This document shows positions 27,057 to 35,709 of a stretch of 54,271 nt of DNA, piece after piece; position 1 is the first letter of the stretch, and every line of letters starts with the position of its first letter. The stretch comes from a virus, in the IMG/VR virus record IMGVR_UViG_3300021197_001370, positions 1-54,271 of that record, one strand, 5' to 3'. Made by a program: the position numbers and the translations under genes. Under the pieces are notes generated by a model that saw nothing but the letters and a program-made list of their open reading frames with translations, did not search any database and had not been told where the DNA came from.

Positions 27057-28450
27057 GCAAAGTAAGTGACACATTTTGTATCCTTCCATGGGTACACCTT
27101 AGTACAAGACCAGATGGCAGTATGCGAGTATGCTGCACAGCAAATGCCAGTAGTGTAGGCGCTACTAATGACAAAGAGCACGGCGGTCAAGTTGGCATTC
27201 TTAAAACAGATGACGGCAAACCAAACAATCTCAATGTAACAGATTTCCAAACTGCTTGGAACAGCAACTACATGAAAAATGTACGCAAGCAAATGATGAA
27301 TGGCGAAAAGCCGCCTAGTTGTTTGAAGTGCTATAGAGAGGAAGCAGCCGGTCACAACAGCAAACGTATGTGGGAAACAGCATACTGGAGTCAGCGGACC
27401 GATGTTGACAAACTGATTGCTGACACAACAGAGGATGGCGAAGTACCTCCTAACTTGGCATACATTGATTTACGCTTTGGCACCAAGTGTCAGTTGGCAT
27501 GTGTAATGTGTTCGCCGCACGATAGCAGTGGATGGATCAAGGATTACAAAGCAATCTTTCCAGGTGTTAAAAATGAGTCACTCAAGGAAACTATGCAGTG
27601 GCAAGACAAAGGCAGTACCAACGGCAGTAGCTACAACTGGCACAAACAAAATCCTGTGTTTTGGGATCAGTTTTACGAGCAAATGCCTAGTATGCAGCAG
27701 ATTTACTTTGCAGGCGGCGAAAGTCTTATTATTGAAGAACATTACGAGATACTCGAACACGCTATTAAAATGGGTTATGCTAAAGACTTAGAACTACGTT
27801 ATAACTCAAACGGAGTCGAATGGCGTGACGATTTGTTTGACTTATGGAAAGAGTTTAAAGTAGTACGTTTTCATTACAGCATAGACAGCATTAAAGAAAT
27901 GAATGATTACATTCGTTATCCAAGTAAATGGAAACGCCAAGAAGAAGTATTTCATATACTAGATAATCAAACTAGCAACAATGTAGAAATAACTGTAGCA
28001 TGTGCTGTACAAGCACTAAACATATACTACATACCAGATTTTATCAAGTGGAAACTAGAGCAAGGATTTAAAAAGATCAACATGTGGCCATTTGGTGCAG
28101 GCGGTGTAAACTATCACTTTGTGTATCATCCTCCTCACCTTAATGTCAAAGTATTGCCTGAATGGTTTAAAGCGGAAGTGCGTAAAAAGTATGAAGAGTT
28201 TTATCCATGGTGGGAAGAAAACTGGGAACTAGGTGTACCTAGTTGGCACAAAGGCAAGGTGACCAAAGCAATGTTTGATGCTGCTCCTTATGGTATCAAG
28301 CGTCTTAAAGGCATGCTACAGTTTATGGAATCAGAAGATTGGAGTCAACGTTTACCTGAAATGAAAGAGTTTCTTGAACGATGCGACAAACAACGTGGCA
28401 TAAGTTTTGCCGAAACATTTCCTGAGATGAAAGATATTTTTAATGGATGA
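27053..28450 (+). CDS. Radical SAM protein with N-terminal twitch-like cysteines
   Basis: The protein has 465 residues. An N-terminal C-I-L-P-W (Cys9), M-R-V-C-C (27, 28) and C-L-K-C (90, 93) make up the twitch-like part. The barrel motif is at 146, 150 and 153 (CQLACVMC), and A-G-G-E-S near residue 222 takes the place of G-G-E-P. The C-terminus has two copies of a P-E-M-K motif and ends F-P-E-M-K-D-I. By eye the gene is less AT-rich than the oxygenase genes further on. The next gene begins inside its last codons and encodes a PP-loop ATPase. Confidence 0.85.
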   Translation: MSKVSDTFCILPWVHLSTRPDGSMRVCCTANASSVGATNDKEHGGQVGILKTDDGKPNNLNVTDFQTAWNSNYMKNVRKQMMNGEKPPSCLKCYREEAAGHNSKRMWETAYWSQRTDVDKLIADTTEDGEVPPNLAYIDLRFGTKCQLACVMCSPHDSSGWIKDYKAIFPGVKNESLKETMQWQDKGSTNGSSYNWHKQNPVFWDQFYEQMPSMQQIYFAGGESLIIEEHYEILEHAIKMGYAKDLELRYNSNGVEWRDDLFDLWKEFKVVRFHYSIDSIKEMNDYIRYPSKWKRQEEVFHILDNQTSNNVEITVACAVQALNIYYIPDFIKWKLEQGFKKINMWPFGAGGVNYHFVYHPPHLNVKVLPEWFKAEVRKKYEEFYPWWEENWELGVPSWHKGKVTKAMFDAAPYGIKRLKGMLQFMESEDWSQRLPEMKEFLERCDKQRGISFAETFPEMKDIFNG

Positions 28451-29321
28451 TTTTAAGTATTTAGATTACTTAGAACTGCATTATAAAAAACAAGATTTTA
28501 TCAAGCAGTATGAAACGCAATATCGTAGATATCCTAATGTCTATAGGATAAACGGATTGCCTATACATCTTGATAAACACGCAAAAAAAATATTAGTAGC
28601 ATTTAGTGGCGGCGCCGATAGCAGCCTATTACTTTATATGTTGTGTACACTTATTAAAAGAAAAAAGCTCAAAACAAAAATAGATGTATATACAATGATA
28701 CGTTTTTGGGAACAAAAGCCTTGGCTAAAACCAATGGCGGAAGATGCATTTGGTTATCTAAAAAAACAGTTTCCAGATATTATTGGTATACAGCATTGGG
28801 GATTTTTGCCTCATGAGTTTGAAACAGTGCCATTAAAAAATCTAAATCTACCCAACTTGACATTACCTTCAATGGCAAAATGCGATGTGTTGATAACACA
28901 TAGTTATCAAGAATATTTAATAAAATCTTATAACTACGAATGGGTATATAGCGGAACAACTATGAATCCTCCGATAGACAATGATCAAGCTCCTGAGTTT
29001 CGAGATGAAACAGTTGTTAAGGATAACTGGGATTGGGTTATTACAGGATCGTGCATTAATCCATTTGGATTGCTTAGAAAAAACTATACAATGGCACAGT
29101 ATGTCAACTACAAGCTAGAAACGTTATTAAAACTAACACGCAGTTGCGAAGGTGATATTGCACAATTTGGTGAAGAATATAGACATAACAGACAATATCC
29201 CCCAGAATGCGGTCATTGTTTTTTTTGTCAAGAAAAAGAATGGGGCAAAAACAATGCACAAGGATTTTTATTAGATCTACCAAAACAAAAACAAAGTTTA
29301 TGGGAGAAAATATTTGGCTAG
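28443..29321 (+). CDS. PP-loop ATPase with C-terminal cysteine cluster
   Basis: The protein has 292 residues. The S-G-G-A-D-S ATP pyrophosphatase loop is at 55-60, right after a hydrophobic strand. R-S-C-E-G-D near residue 233 and C-G-H-C-F-F-C near 257 form a possible zinc site of the kind found at the end of QueC. Such enzymes adenylate a carboxylate or carbonyl oxygen and replace it with nitrogen or sulphur. It lies between two radical SAM genes and overlaps each by eight bases. Three more members follow at 30641, 39539 and 44287. QueC itself is not claimed, because the remaining 7-deazaguanine genes are absent here. Confidence 0.75.
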   Translation: MDDFKYLDYLELHYKKQDFIKQYETQYRRYPNVYRINGLPIHLDKHAKKILVAFSGGADSSLLLYMLCTLIKRKKLKTKIDVYTMIRFWEQKPWLKPMAEDAFGYLKKQFPDIIGIQHWGFLPHEFETVPLKNLNLPNLTLPSMAKCDVLITHSYQEYLIKSYNYEWVYSGTTMNPPIDNDQAPEFRDETVVKDNWDWVITGSCINPFGLLRKNYTMAQYVNYKLETLLKLTRSCEGDIAQFGEEYRHNRQYPPECGHCFFCQEKEWGKNNAQGFLLDLPKQKQSLWEKIFG

Positions 29322-30648
29322 TTTAGATTGTTATTATGCTATAAGCGGAATCAACTTTAAAAATGGATTTGCAACCAGTTGTCCTACACAACACGAAAAG
29401 TTTCAAATGCTTGATGATGAGTACCTACCAAGCAAGTTTTTTAATAATGAAAACTTTAAAAATCATCGTAAAAAACTAATGAGTGGAACTTGGTGCAAAG
29501 GCTGCAATATGTGTGAACATGTTGAACAAGCAAACGCAGGCAAGAGTATGCGTCAAGAACAAGATGTTGATTTGCAATATTATAATCACGAAACCGGTGA
29601 AACAGCATTTGAAGGATTAAAAACAATCGAAATGCGTTTCAGTCATAGTTGTAATATGAGCTGTTTACATTGTAGTCAAGTATTCAGCAGCGGCTGGATG
29701 TCCAAGCTAAAAAAATACACACCTGACGACGAAGATTATAAACACAATCTAATACAGCTAACTGGACAAATGCATCGACAGGATGCAGATGATGATTACA
29801 CTATAAGTATTAGCACAGCTCGTGCTTTAGAAATAGTTGAAGATCTCAACACCAACTTTCCAAATCTTGAAAGAGTAGATTTTGCCGGCGGCGAAGTGTT
29901 GTACCAAAAACAGTTCTTTCCTACATTAGCTAAACTTGGTGATCATCCCAACGCTGAAAATATGAAGATCATTTTCCATAGCAACTTTAACGCAGATTTT
30001 GATGCAGTTGAGTTGAGTAGATTATTAAACTTGTTTGGAGAAGTAAACATTCAAATAAGTGTAGATGCAGGCCCTAGATTATATCCATATTTTAGGCAAG
30101 GTGATTGGCAAAAGTTAAAAGAAAATATAAGTCGATTCAAACAAGTCGATTATAATCATTGCGACATTAACATAGTTTATACCACAGGAACATATCAACT
30201 TATGGAAATAAAAGATGCATTTCTTAGTTTTTTAGAACTTGACATCAACTATATTAATGTTAGTATAGTGTATACACCTGATTATCTAAATCCAAGTGTG
30301 ATGTTGTTGAAACATAGAAATTCAGTATTAAACGACATTGAAGAAACACGTAATGCTATATTTAGTATAGACAAAAAAAGAAGAGAGAACGTAGATTCGT
30401 CTAGAATGTTGAAAAGTCATTTTACTGTTGGAATAGAAAAGCCTTTTGATATGTGGCAAGACATTAGTAGTGCAGTTGCCGGACTTGAATACATAAGGAA
30501 ATACATTCTAAACTACGATGCAAAAAGATCTGACTGGAACGATTTTATGAAGTATATCGAAAAAACAGATAAAATATGGAAACAAGATTTCAATGAACAC
30601 ATTGAAAACTACAAGTTTGTAAACGGAGAAGTTATAAGGAATGTTTAG
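29314..30648 (+). CDS. Radical SAM protein with N-terminal cysteine motif
   Basis: The protein has 444 residues from a TTG start, supported by GGGAG seven bases before it. The barrel motif is at Cys113, Cys117 and Cys120 (CNMSCLHC), and A-G-G-E-V near residue 192 replaces G-G-E-P. The N-terminal cysteines at 6, 23, 61, 64 and 67 differ in spacing from the other twitch-like enzymes: C-K-G-C-N-M-C is a tight triple. The C-terminal 90 residues lack cysteine. It is flanked on both sides by PP-loop ATPases, a pattern that suggests each ATPase serves one radical SAM partner. Confidence 0.8.
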   Translation: MASLDCYYAISGINFKNGFATSCPTQHEKFQMLDDEYLPSKFFNNENFKNHRKKLMSGTWCKGCNMCEHVEQANAGKSMRQEQDVDLQYYNHETGETAFEGLKTIEMRFSHSCNMSCLHCSQVFSSGWMSKLKKYTPDDEDYKHNLIQLTGQMHRQDADDDYTISISTARALEIVEDLNTNFPNLERVDFAGGEVLYQKQFFPTLAKLGDHPNAENMKIIFHSNFNADFDAVELSRLLNLFGEVNIQISVDAGPRLYPYFRQGDWQKLKENISRFKQVDYNHCDINIVYTTGTYQLMEIKDAFLSFLELDINYINVSIVYTPDYLNPSVMLLKHRNSVLNDIEETRNAIFSIDKKRRENVDSSRMLKSHFTVGIEKPFDMWQDISSAVAGLEYIRKYILNYDAKRSDWNDFMKYIEKTDKIWKQDFNEHIENYKFVNGEVIRNV

Positions 30649-31465
30649 TACAAACAACTCGTTATATAAAAACATTTCAAATGATGTACTGCTTACAACT
30701 TTCAGTAAGTTAACTATTCCATTTGATGAAAAATGGCAGCGTATTGGCATTAATCTCTCGGGTGGTGCTGACAGTGCATTGCTAACATATCTGTTGTGTA
30801 CAATCATACAACGCAACAATCTAGATACAAAAGTAGATGTGATTACATATCAACGTTGTTGGGAAACAAGACCATGGCAAGGATATATTAGTTTACAAGT
30901 ATTTGACAAACTAAAAGACATGTTTCCTTATATCATTGAAAATAGATACACAACATATATTCCTCCTGAAATAGAACACGGTGTAATAGGAGCCAGTATC
31001 AACGGCAAGAGTGGCGATCAGATTATAGTAGGAAGTTACAACAAGTTTGCAGCATGGGAATACAACTTGGATGCAGTGTACAATGCTACAAGTAAGAATC
31101 CAGATGACTTGCGTAAAGACCGTATGACAAACAGAGACAAAGATGCCGAAGATGGACAACTAACTGATTTATGGTTCTACAGCGGAAAAGTAAAATCAAC
31201 ATTTGTCCATCCTTTTAGATTTGTTAAAAAAGATTGGATTGTAGCACAATACCACATACATAATATATTAGATTTGTACAACACAACACGTAGTTGTGAA
31301 GGTGATATAAATCATATGGAAAATATAAAAGAGTCTTGTGGACATTTTAGAGATTATAATGCAGGAATGTATATACCAGAATGCAAACAGTGTTGGTGGT
31401 GTGAAGAAAGAGATTGGGCAGACAAACAAGTAAAATCTGTCATTGAGGAAATAAATGAGCTTTGA
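30641..31465 (+). CDS. PP-loop ATPase with C-terminal cysteine cluster
   Basis: The protein has 274 residues. S-G-G-A-D-S is at 40-45, and T-T-R-S-C-E-G-D is near residue 216. A C-terminal C-K-Q-C-W-W-C-E-E-R-D-W parallels the C-G-H-C-F-F-C-Q-E-K-E-W of the 28443 protein, so the two are close paralogues. Between them, the Q-R-C-W-E-T-R-P-W segment near 71 matches R-F-W-E-Q-K-P-W in the paralogue and may line the substrate site. ATAAGGA precedes the ATG. The chemistry is probably ATP-dependent activation and amidation of a small molecule or peptide; the partner is unknown. Confidence 0.75.
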   Translation: MFSTNNSLYKNISNDVLLTTFSKLTIPFDEKWQRIGINLSGGADSALLTYLLCTIIQRNNLDTKVDVITYQRCWETRPWQGYISLQVFDKLKDMFPYIIENRYTTYIPPEIEHGVIGASINGKSGDQIIVGSYNKFAAWEYNLDAVYNATSKNPDDLRKDRMTNRDKDAEDGQLTDLWFYSGKVKSTFVHPFRFVKKDWIVAQYHIHNILDLYNTTRSCEGDINHMENIKESCGHFRDYNAGMYIPECKQCWWCEERDWADKQVKSVIEEINEL

Positions 31466-32609
31466 TACTATTGATTTGTTAACTGGAAAGTTGTTTCAAG
31501 TTACGTGGGATCTTGGAAGACGGTGCAACTATGACTGTAGTTATTGCCCAATACACAGACATGACAACTTTAGTAAACATGCTACACTGGATGAACTAAA
31601 AGCCAATGTAGATTTCTTGTTTGAATACATTGACGTATACATGGAACATCGCAACTTCAAAGAAGCAAATGTTGGATTTACTGGCGGTGAGCCCACAGTC
31701 AATCCTCACTTTATTCCTTTTGCAAAATATTTAAAAGAAGAATACGAAGCAAAATATCAAGACAAGTGGGAAGCTGATTTTGCTCTTACAAGCAATGGCG
31801 CATTTAGTGAAAAAATGGGCCAGGCAATAATGGAAAACTTCTGTCATGCTACTATCAGCTATCACAGTGAAAGCGATGGCAAACTCAAACAGCAAGTAAA
31901 AGATAGAATATTACAGTTGCATTATCAGGGTGATATGTACGAGTGTACAGTTAGTGTGAATGTTATGTTTCACGCAGAATATTTTGATGAGTGCAAGGAA
32001 CTATGCGAGTTTTTACAGCAACACGGTGTTGATTTTGTTCCACGTGTTATTGGCGAAGAACCTGATAGCAAGCCCAGCTTTGCTCATCAGTACAACGAAG
32101 AACAACTAGCATGGATGAAAAACTATTGGAAACAAAAAAATGATGCGCTGTATGCTAGTAGTGCAGTAGGTGATGTTGTAAAAAATGCAAAAAAACTAGG
32201 AAGCAGCATAGGTCGTCCTTGTTGCGGTAGTAGAGACATGATGCTGCACAATGGCACAGAAAAACGTAAGAGTACATTTGTAGATTTTAGAGAGTTTAAA
32301 GGGTGGAAATGCAGTGTCAACTGGTTCTTTTTGCATTTAGAACAGCAAACAGATCAAGTGTTCCATCATCAAACATGTCAAGCAAAGTTTAATGGCACAA
32401 GAGGTGCAATAGGAAAAATAAGTGAAGGCAAAAAACTAGTAGATGATTTGAGAAAACAGATGCAATCTGGAACAATGCCTACTATTGTTTGTCCAAAACA
32501 GACATGTGGCTGTGGATTGTGTGCTCCTAAGAGTATGCAAACAGACAAACTATTAAACGTATTAAACAATCATATAGACATAGGAGTATTAGATGATCAT
32601 AACGGGTAA
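31455..32609 (+). CDS. Radical SAM protein with C-terminal cysteine-rich domain
   Basis: The protein has 384 residues. W-D-L-G-R-R-C precedes Cx3Cx2C at 24, 28 and 31 (CNYDCSYC), and T-G-G-E-P is near residue 74. The C-terminal domain contains R-P-C-C near 254, G-W-K-C near 283, H-H-Q-T-C near 305 and C-G-C-G-L-C near 355. This gives enough cysteines for two auxiliary clusters, as in full SPASM domains. The enzyme at 42113 is a close paralogue with every one of these motifs. Full SPASM enzymes most often modify peptides, but a peptide substrate is not visible. Confidence 0.85.
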   Translation: MSFDTIDLLTGKLFQVTWDLGRRCNYDCSYCPIHRHDNFSKHATLDELKANVDFLFEYIDVYMEHRNFKEANVGFTGGEPTVNPHFIPFAKYLKEEYEAKYQDKWEADFALTSNGAFSEKMGQAIMENFCHATISYHSESDGKLKQQVKDRILQLHYQGDMYECTVSVNVMFHAEYFDECKELCEFLQQHGVDFVPRVIGEEPDSKPSFAHQYNEEQLAWMKNYWKQKNDALYASSAVGDVVKNAKKLGSSIGRPCCGSRDMMLHNGTEKRKSTFVDFREFKGWKCSVNWFFLHLEQQTDQVFHHQTCQAKFNGTRGAIGKISEGKKLVDDLRKQMQSGTMPTIVCPKQTCGCGLCAPKSMQTDKLLNVLNNHIDIGVLDDHNG

Positions 32610-33147
32610 CAAAGACACAGGAGTAGCTGGAGCATTAGCAAAGATTTATCCTGATGCAGAGTTTATTAGTAGAAGTACTGGTTATGACTTTGGTAAAAAA
32701 GTTGATATGGAAAGATGTGCCGAAGCAGTGATACATCATAATGTGTTTATCAACTGTAGTGCGCTGTTTAGATTCAATCAAACCAGTTTACTTGATATTG
32801 TTTATAAAAAATGCATACTTGAAAATCATCAATGCCATATTATCAATATAGGCAGCACCACTGATAGAGTTAAAAAAGGCGGCGCATGGCTGTACAATGC
32901 AGAAAAAAAAGCATTACGTGATTATAGTAATACATTAGGGCTTACTGGTATATGGGCAAGCGGCCCCAAAATAAGTTACATCAGTTTTGGAACACTTGAT
33001 AACAATCAAGCAAAGCATCCAGACAGAAAAACTATGGATATCAATCTAGCTGCTGAGTATATTAAATGGATAGTTGATCAGCCCAAGCATTTAAACATCA
33101 ACGAATTAAGCATTGATCCAATGCAACCGGAGAAATGGTATGCCTAG
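32593..33147 (+). CDS. Short-chain dehydrogenase-like protein
   Basis: The protein has 184 residues, about 60 short of the usual SDR. The N-terminal T-G-N-K-D-T-G-V-A-G resembles the T-G-x3-G-x-G cofactor loop. Ser88 in I-N-I-G-S-T, Tyr101 and Lys105 (Y-x3-K) stand in the order of the SDR catalytic triad. An N-C-S-A segment near residue 54 sits where N-A-G normally lies. The compact size leaves little room for a substrate lid. The role is likely NAD(P)-dependent reduction or oxidation of an intermediate. It overlaps the radical SAM gene before it by 17 bases. Confidence 0.65.
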   Translation: MIITGNKDTGVAGALAKIYPDAEFISRSTGYDFGKKVDMERCAEAVIHHNVFINCSALFRFNQTSLLDIVYKKCILENHQCHIINIGSTTDRVKKGGAWLYNAEKKALRDYSNTLGLTGIWASGPKISYISFGTLDNNQAKHPDRKTMDINLAAEYIKWIVDQPKHLNINELSIDPMQPEKWYA

Positions 33148-34285
33148 TATACCAAAATATGCATGTGCGCTGCCATTTCATCACATGGCAATGCGTCCTG
33201 ACGGTCAAATACGACCGTGTTGCGTATTTAGAGAAGAAGAAGTTCCGGATGATTTAAATGTTGCACACCCTGATCCGTTCAATCACGAATATATGAACTA
33301 TCTTAGGCAAAAAATGTCCAAAGATGAGTATGTTCACGGCTGTAAAAAATGTTATGATGATGAAAAAAGCAGTGCTAGAAGTATGCGTACCGACATACAC
33401 AGCAGGCTTATAGGAGATTTTGGATTACCTACTGATGAAGAGGGTAGAGGAAAGATAAAAAAACTTACAAACATTGATTTGGCTCTAAGTAATGTGTGTA
33501 ATAATAAATGTAGAATGTGTATGCCTGAACTTAGTACACATTGGTACAGTGATGCTAGAAAACTTGGTCGAAAAATACCAAAAGGTATTATTACAGACAA
33601 CACTATTGTTAATCATTATGATTTATCTGACTTGAAGTTTATAAAAGTACTCGGCGGCGAGCCAATGATGGAACAAGATAAGTTGATCAAAGTACTTAAC
33701 AAATGCAATCTCAGTCAGCTGAGTATATTACTAGTAACAAACGTAAGTATATTACCAAATGAACAACTAGTCAAGCTATTACAACAATGCAAAAAAGTAC
33801 ACATTGATTTGAGCATTGATAGTTATGGAGAGCTTAATGAGTTTCTTCGAAAAGATAGTAAATGGGACACAGTTTACAACAATCTCATATGGTATAAACA
33901 GCATTTCAAACACATAAATGTGCATAGTGCATTTAGTATATACAATGTAAACAAGATACACGAGATATTAGATTTTTGTATCGAGCAAGAATTGTATCAT
34001 GAGTGTGTGGTTATTGACGGACCGGAGTGGATGCAACCACGTAACTTGCACGAAGATGTAAAACCTTGGATTTTAGAATATTTACAAAGCATTGAAAAAA
34101 ACTATAATGTGTTATACCGTAAAATATTTGCCCAGCTTGTACATGAGATCAAACAACCCGGCAACTTTGGATTGTTTTTAAGAAATGATGCTCAGTTAAA
34201 CAAGATTAGAAAAGAACATTGGATGGATAAAAACAGTGAGCTTTGGAACAAGTTAGAACATTTAATAACACCAGATCAGTTTTAA
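33140..34285 (+). CDS. Radical SAM protein with N-terminal twitch-like cysteines
   Basis: The protein has 381 residues. The ATG at 33140 is chosen because CCGGAG lies before it with normal spacing; the frame also holds a TTG at 33113. The twitch-like part has Cys9, Cys27, Cys28, Cys68 and Cys71, and the barrel motif is at 120, 124 and 127 (CNNKCRMC). L-G-G-E-P is near residue 172. The order matches the enzymes at 27053, 34330 and 35702. The preceding SDR-like gene overlaps by eight bases; a 44-base gap follows. Confidence 0.85.
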   Translation: MPSIPKYACALPFHHMAMRPDGQIRPCCVFREEEVPDDLNVAHPDPFNHEYMNYLRQKMSKDEYVHGCKKCYDDEKSSARSMRTDIHSRLIGDFGLPTDEEGRGKIKKLTNIDLALSNVCNNKCRMCMPELSTHWYSDARKLGRKIPKGIITDNTIVNHYDLSDLKFIKVLGGEPMMEQDKLIKVLNKCNLSQLSILLVTNVSILPNEQLVKLLQQCKKVHIDLSIDSYGELNEFLRKDSKWDTVYNNLIWYKQHFKHINVHSAFSIYNVNKIHEILDFCIEQELYHECVVIDGPEWMQPRNLHEDVKPWILEYLQSIEKNYNVLYRKIFAQLVHEIKQPGNFGLFLRNDAQLNKIRKEHWMDKNSELWNKLEHLITPDQF

Positions 34286-34300
34286 TATTATAACCAAATA

Positions 34301-34318
34301 GTTAAATACATATATAAT
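34301..34318 (+). promoter_or_regulatory. Possible internal promoter
   Basis: The 44-base gap before the ATG at 34330 contains GTTAAATA, a weak match to the late core, and TATAAT at 34313-34318, a perfect -10 box without a recognisable -35 box. GGAG at 34319-34322 is the ribosome binding site. It is one of only two gaps of more than 35 bases in the plus-strand run, so an extra promoter is plausible. Confidence 0.3.
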
Positions 34319-34329
34319 GGAGAACATTA

Positions 34330-35709
34330 ATGACCTGTAACAGTAATACGTTGTGCCCGATTCCATGGATGAGTCAAAGTCTCCGTGCTAATGGCGATAT
34401 TCGTGTATGTTGTCAAGCACAACATGGACCAACAGGCGGCACACTCAAAGACGATACAGGCCGACCTTATAATGCTCGTACTGCTAATCTTAAAGATACA
34501 CGAAACAGTAAGTTAAGCAAAGAAATACGTCAATATATGATGGAAGATAAGTGGCATCCTGAGTGTGTTCGTTGTCAAACAGAATCCGAAGCAGGCATGC
34601 GTAGTCGCCAAAGTTATGAAAATGAAATTTGGATTAATACTGGAGATTATAAATGGGATGAGTTATTATCTCATACACAAGAAGATGGCACTATTGATGT
34701 AGATAAAATCGACTGTAGTTTTTATGATGTAAGATTTGGTAATCTTTGTAACTTACGTTGTCGTATGTGCGGCCCAACTGATAGTAGTATGTGGTATGAA
34801 GACCAAGTTAAACTTTGGGGACCTAAATATAAAGATAGTCATGGCCCTGTTAATCTTGTTAAAAATACTAAAGGCAAGTTTGAACCAGATGTAAATGTGT
34901 ACGATTGGCATCAAAGCGACCATTACTGGGAACAAATGGACGCTAATATTAGTGAAATAAAAAAACTTTATATTGTTGGTGGCGAACCACTAATGATTGA
35001 CAGACATTATGAATTTTTACAAAAGTGTGTAGACGAAGGACATGCTCATAAAATTATTGTAGAGTATAATACCAATCTTACAAATGTTCCGCAACGTGCA
35101 TGGGATGTTTGGAAACATTTTAAACGCATCAATATTGGTGCTAGTATTGACGGTATTGGAGAAATAAATCATTACATGCGATATCCGAGTCATTTTGATA
35201 AAATACACGAAAACTTACAAAAGTTTGCAACAGCTGAAGGCAACTATAAAGTATGGATTGCTGCTACTATCAATGTTTTTAATGCATTACATTTTCCTGA
35301 ATTTATGGAATGGATTATTTTAAACAAAATGCCAAAAGTAAACGATGACAACTGGAGACCAGTAATAACTCCGCATCCGTTACACGGTCCACGTTTTCTA
35401 AATATGCGTATGTTGCCCAAGTTTGCAAAAGATGCAGTTCATGCCAAGTATGAAGAATATAAACCACGTCTTACAAAGTTAATCGATGACACAAATTGGC
35501 CAGATCATAGAAAAGAAGCTTCTAAAAAAGAAGTAATAAAACTATTAGATCAGTACAGCAGTTATATGTATGCTAAAGATTTTAGCGATGCACTTCCGCA
35601 GTTTTGGGAAGCAACTCGTAGATTGGATAAGATACGTAACCATAGTATCGAAGATTATATTCCAGAGCTTTACGATTTATTAAAGGATACAGAACCTAAA
35701 GATGAGTAA
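34330..35709 (+). CDS. Radical SAM protein with N-terminal twitch-like cysteines
   Basis: The protein has 459 residues. C-P-I-P-W (Cys9), I-R-V-C-C (27, 28) and C-V-R-C (79, 82) make the twitch-like part, the barrel motif is at 140, 144 and 147 (CNLRCRMC), and V-G-G-E-P is near residue 220. It is a clear tandem paralogue of the next gene: both have N-L-x-C-R-M-C-G-P-T, and both have M-R-Y-P or Y-Q-R-A-P near the substrate face and a C-terminal R-L-D-K-I-R-N. Retained duplicates suggest two successive substrates or two sites on one substrate. Confidence 0.85.
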   Translation: MTCNSNTLCPIPWMSQSLRANGDIRVCCQAQHGPTGGTLKDDTGRPYNARTANLKDTRNSKLSKEIRQYMMEDKWHPECVRCQTESEAGMRSRQSYENEIWINTGDYKWDELLSHTQEDGTIDVDKIDCSFYDVRFGNLCNLRCRMCGPTDSSMWYEDQVKLWGPKYKDSHGPVNLVKNTKGKFEPDVNVYDWHQSDHYWEQMDANISEIKKLYIVGGEPLMIDRHYEFLQKCVDEGHAHKIIVEYNTNLTNVPQRAWDVWKHFKRINIGASIDGIGEINHYMRYPSHFDKIHENLQKFATAEGNYKVWIAATINVFNALHFPEFMEWIILNKMPKVNDDNWRPVITPHPLHGPRFLNMRMLPKFAKDAVHAKYEEYKPRLTKLIDDTNWPDHRKEASKKEVIKLLDQYSSYMYAKDFSDALPQFWEATRRLDKIRNHSIEDYIPELYDLLKDTEPKDE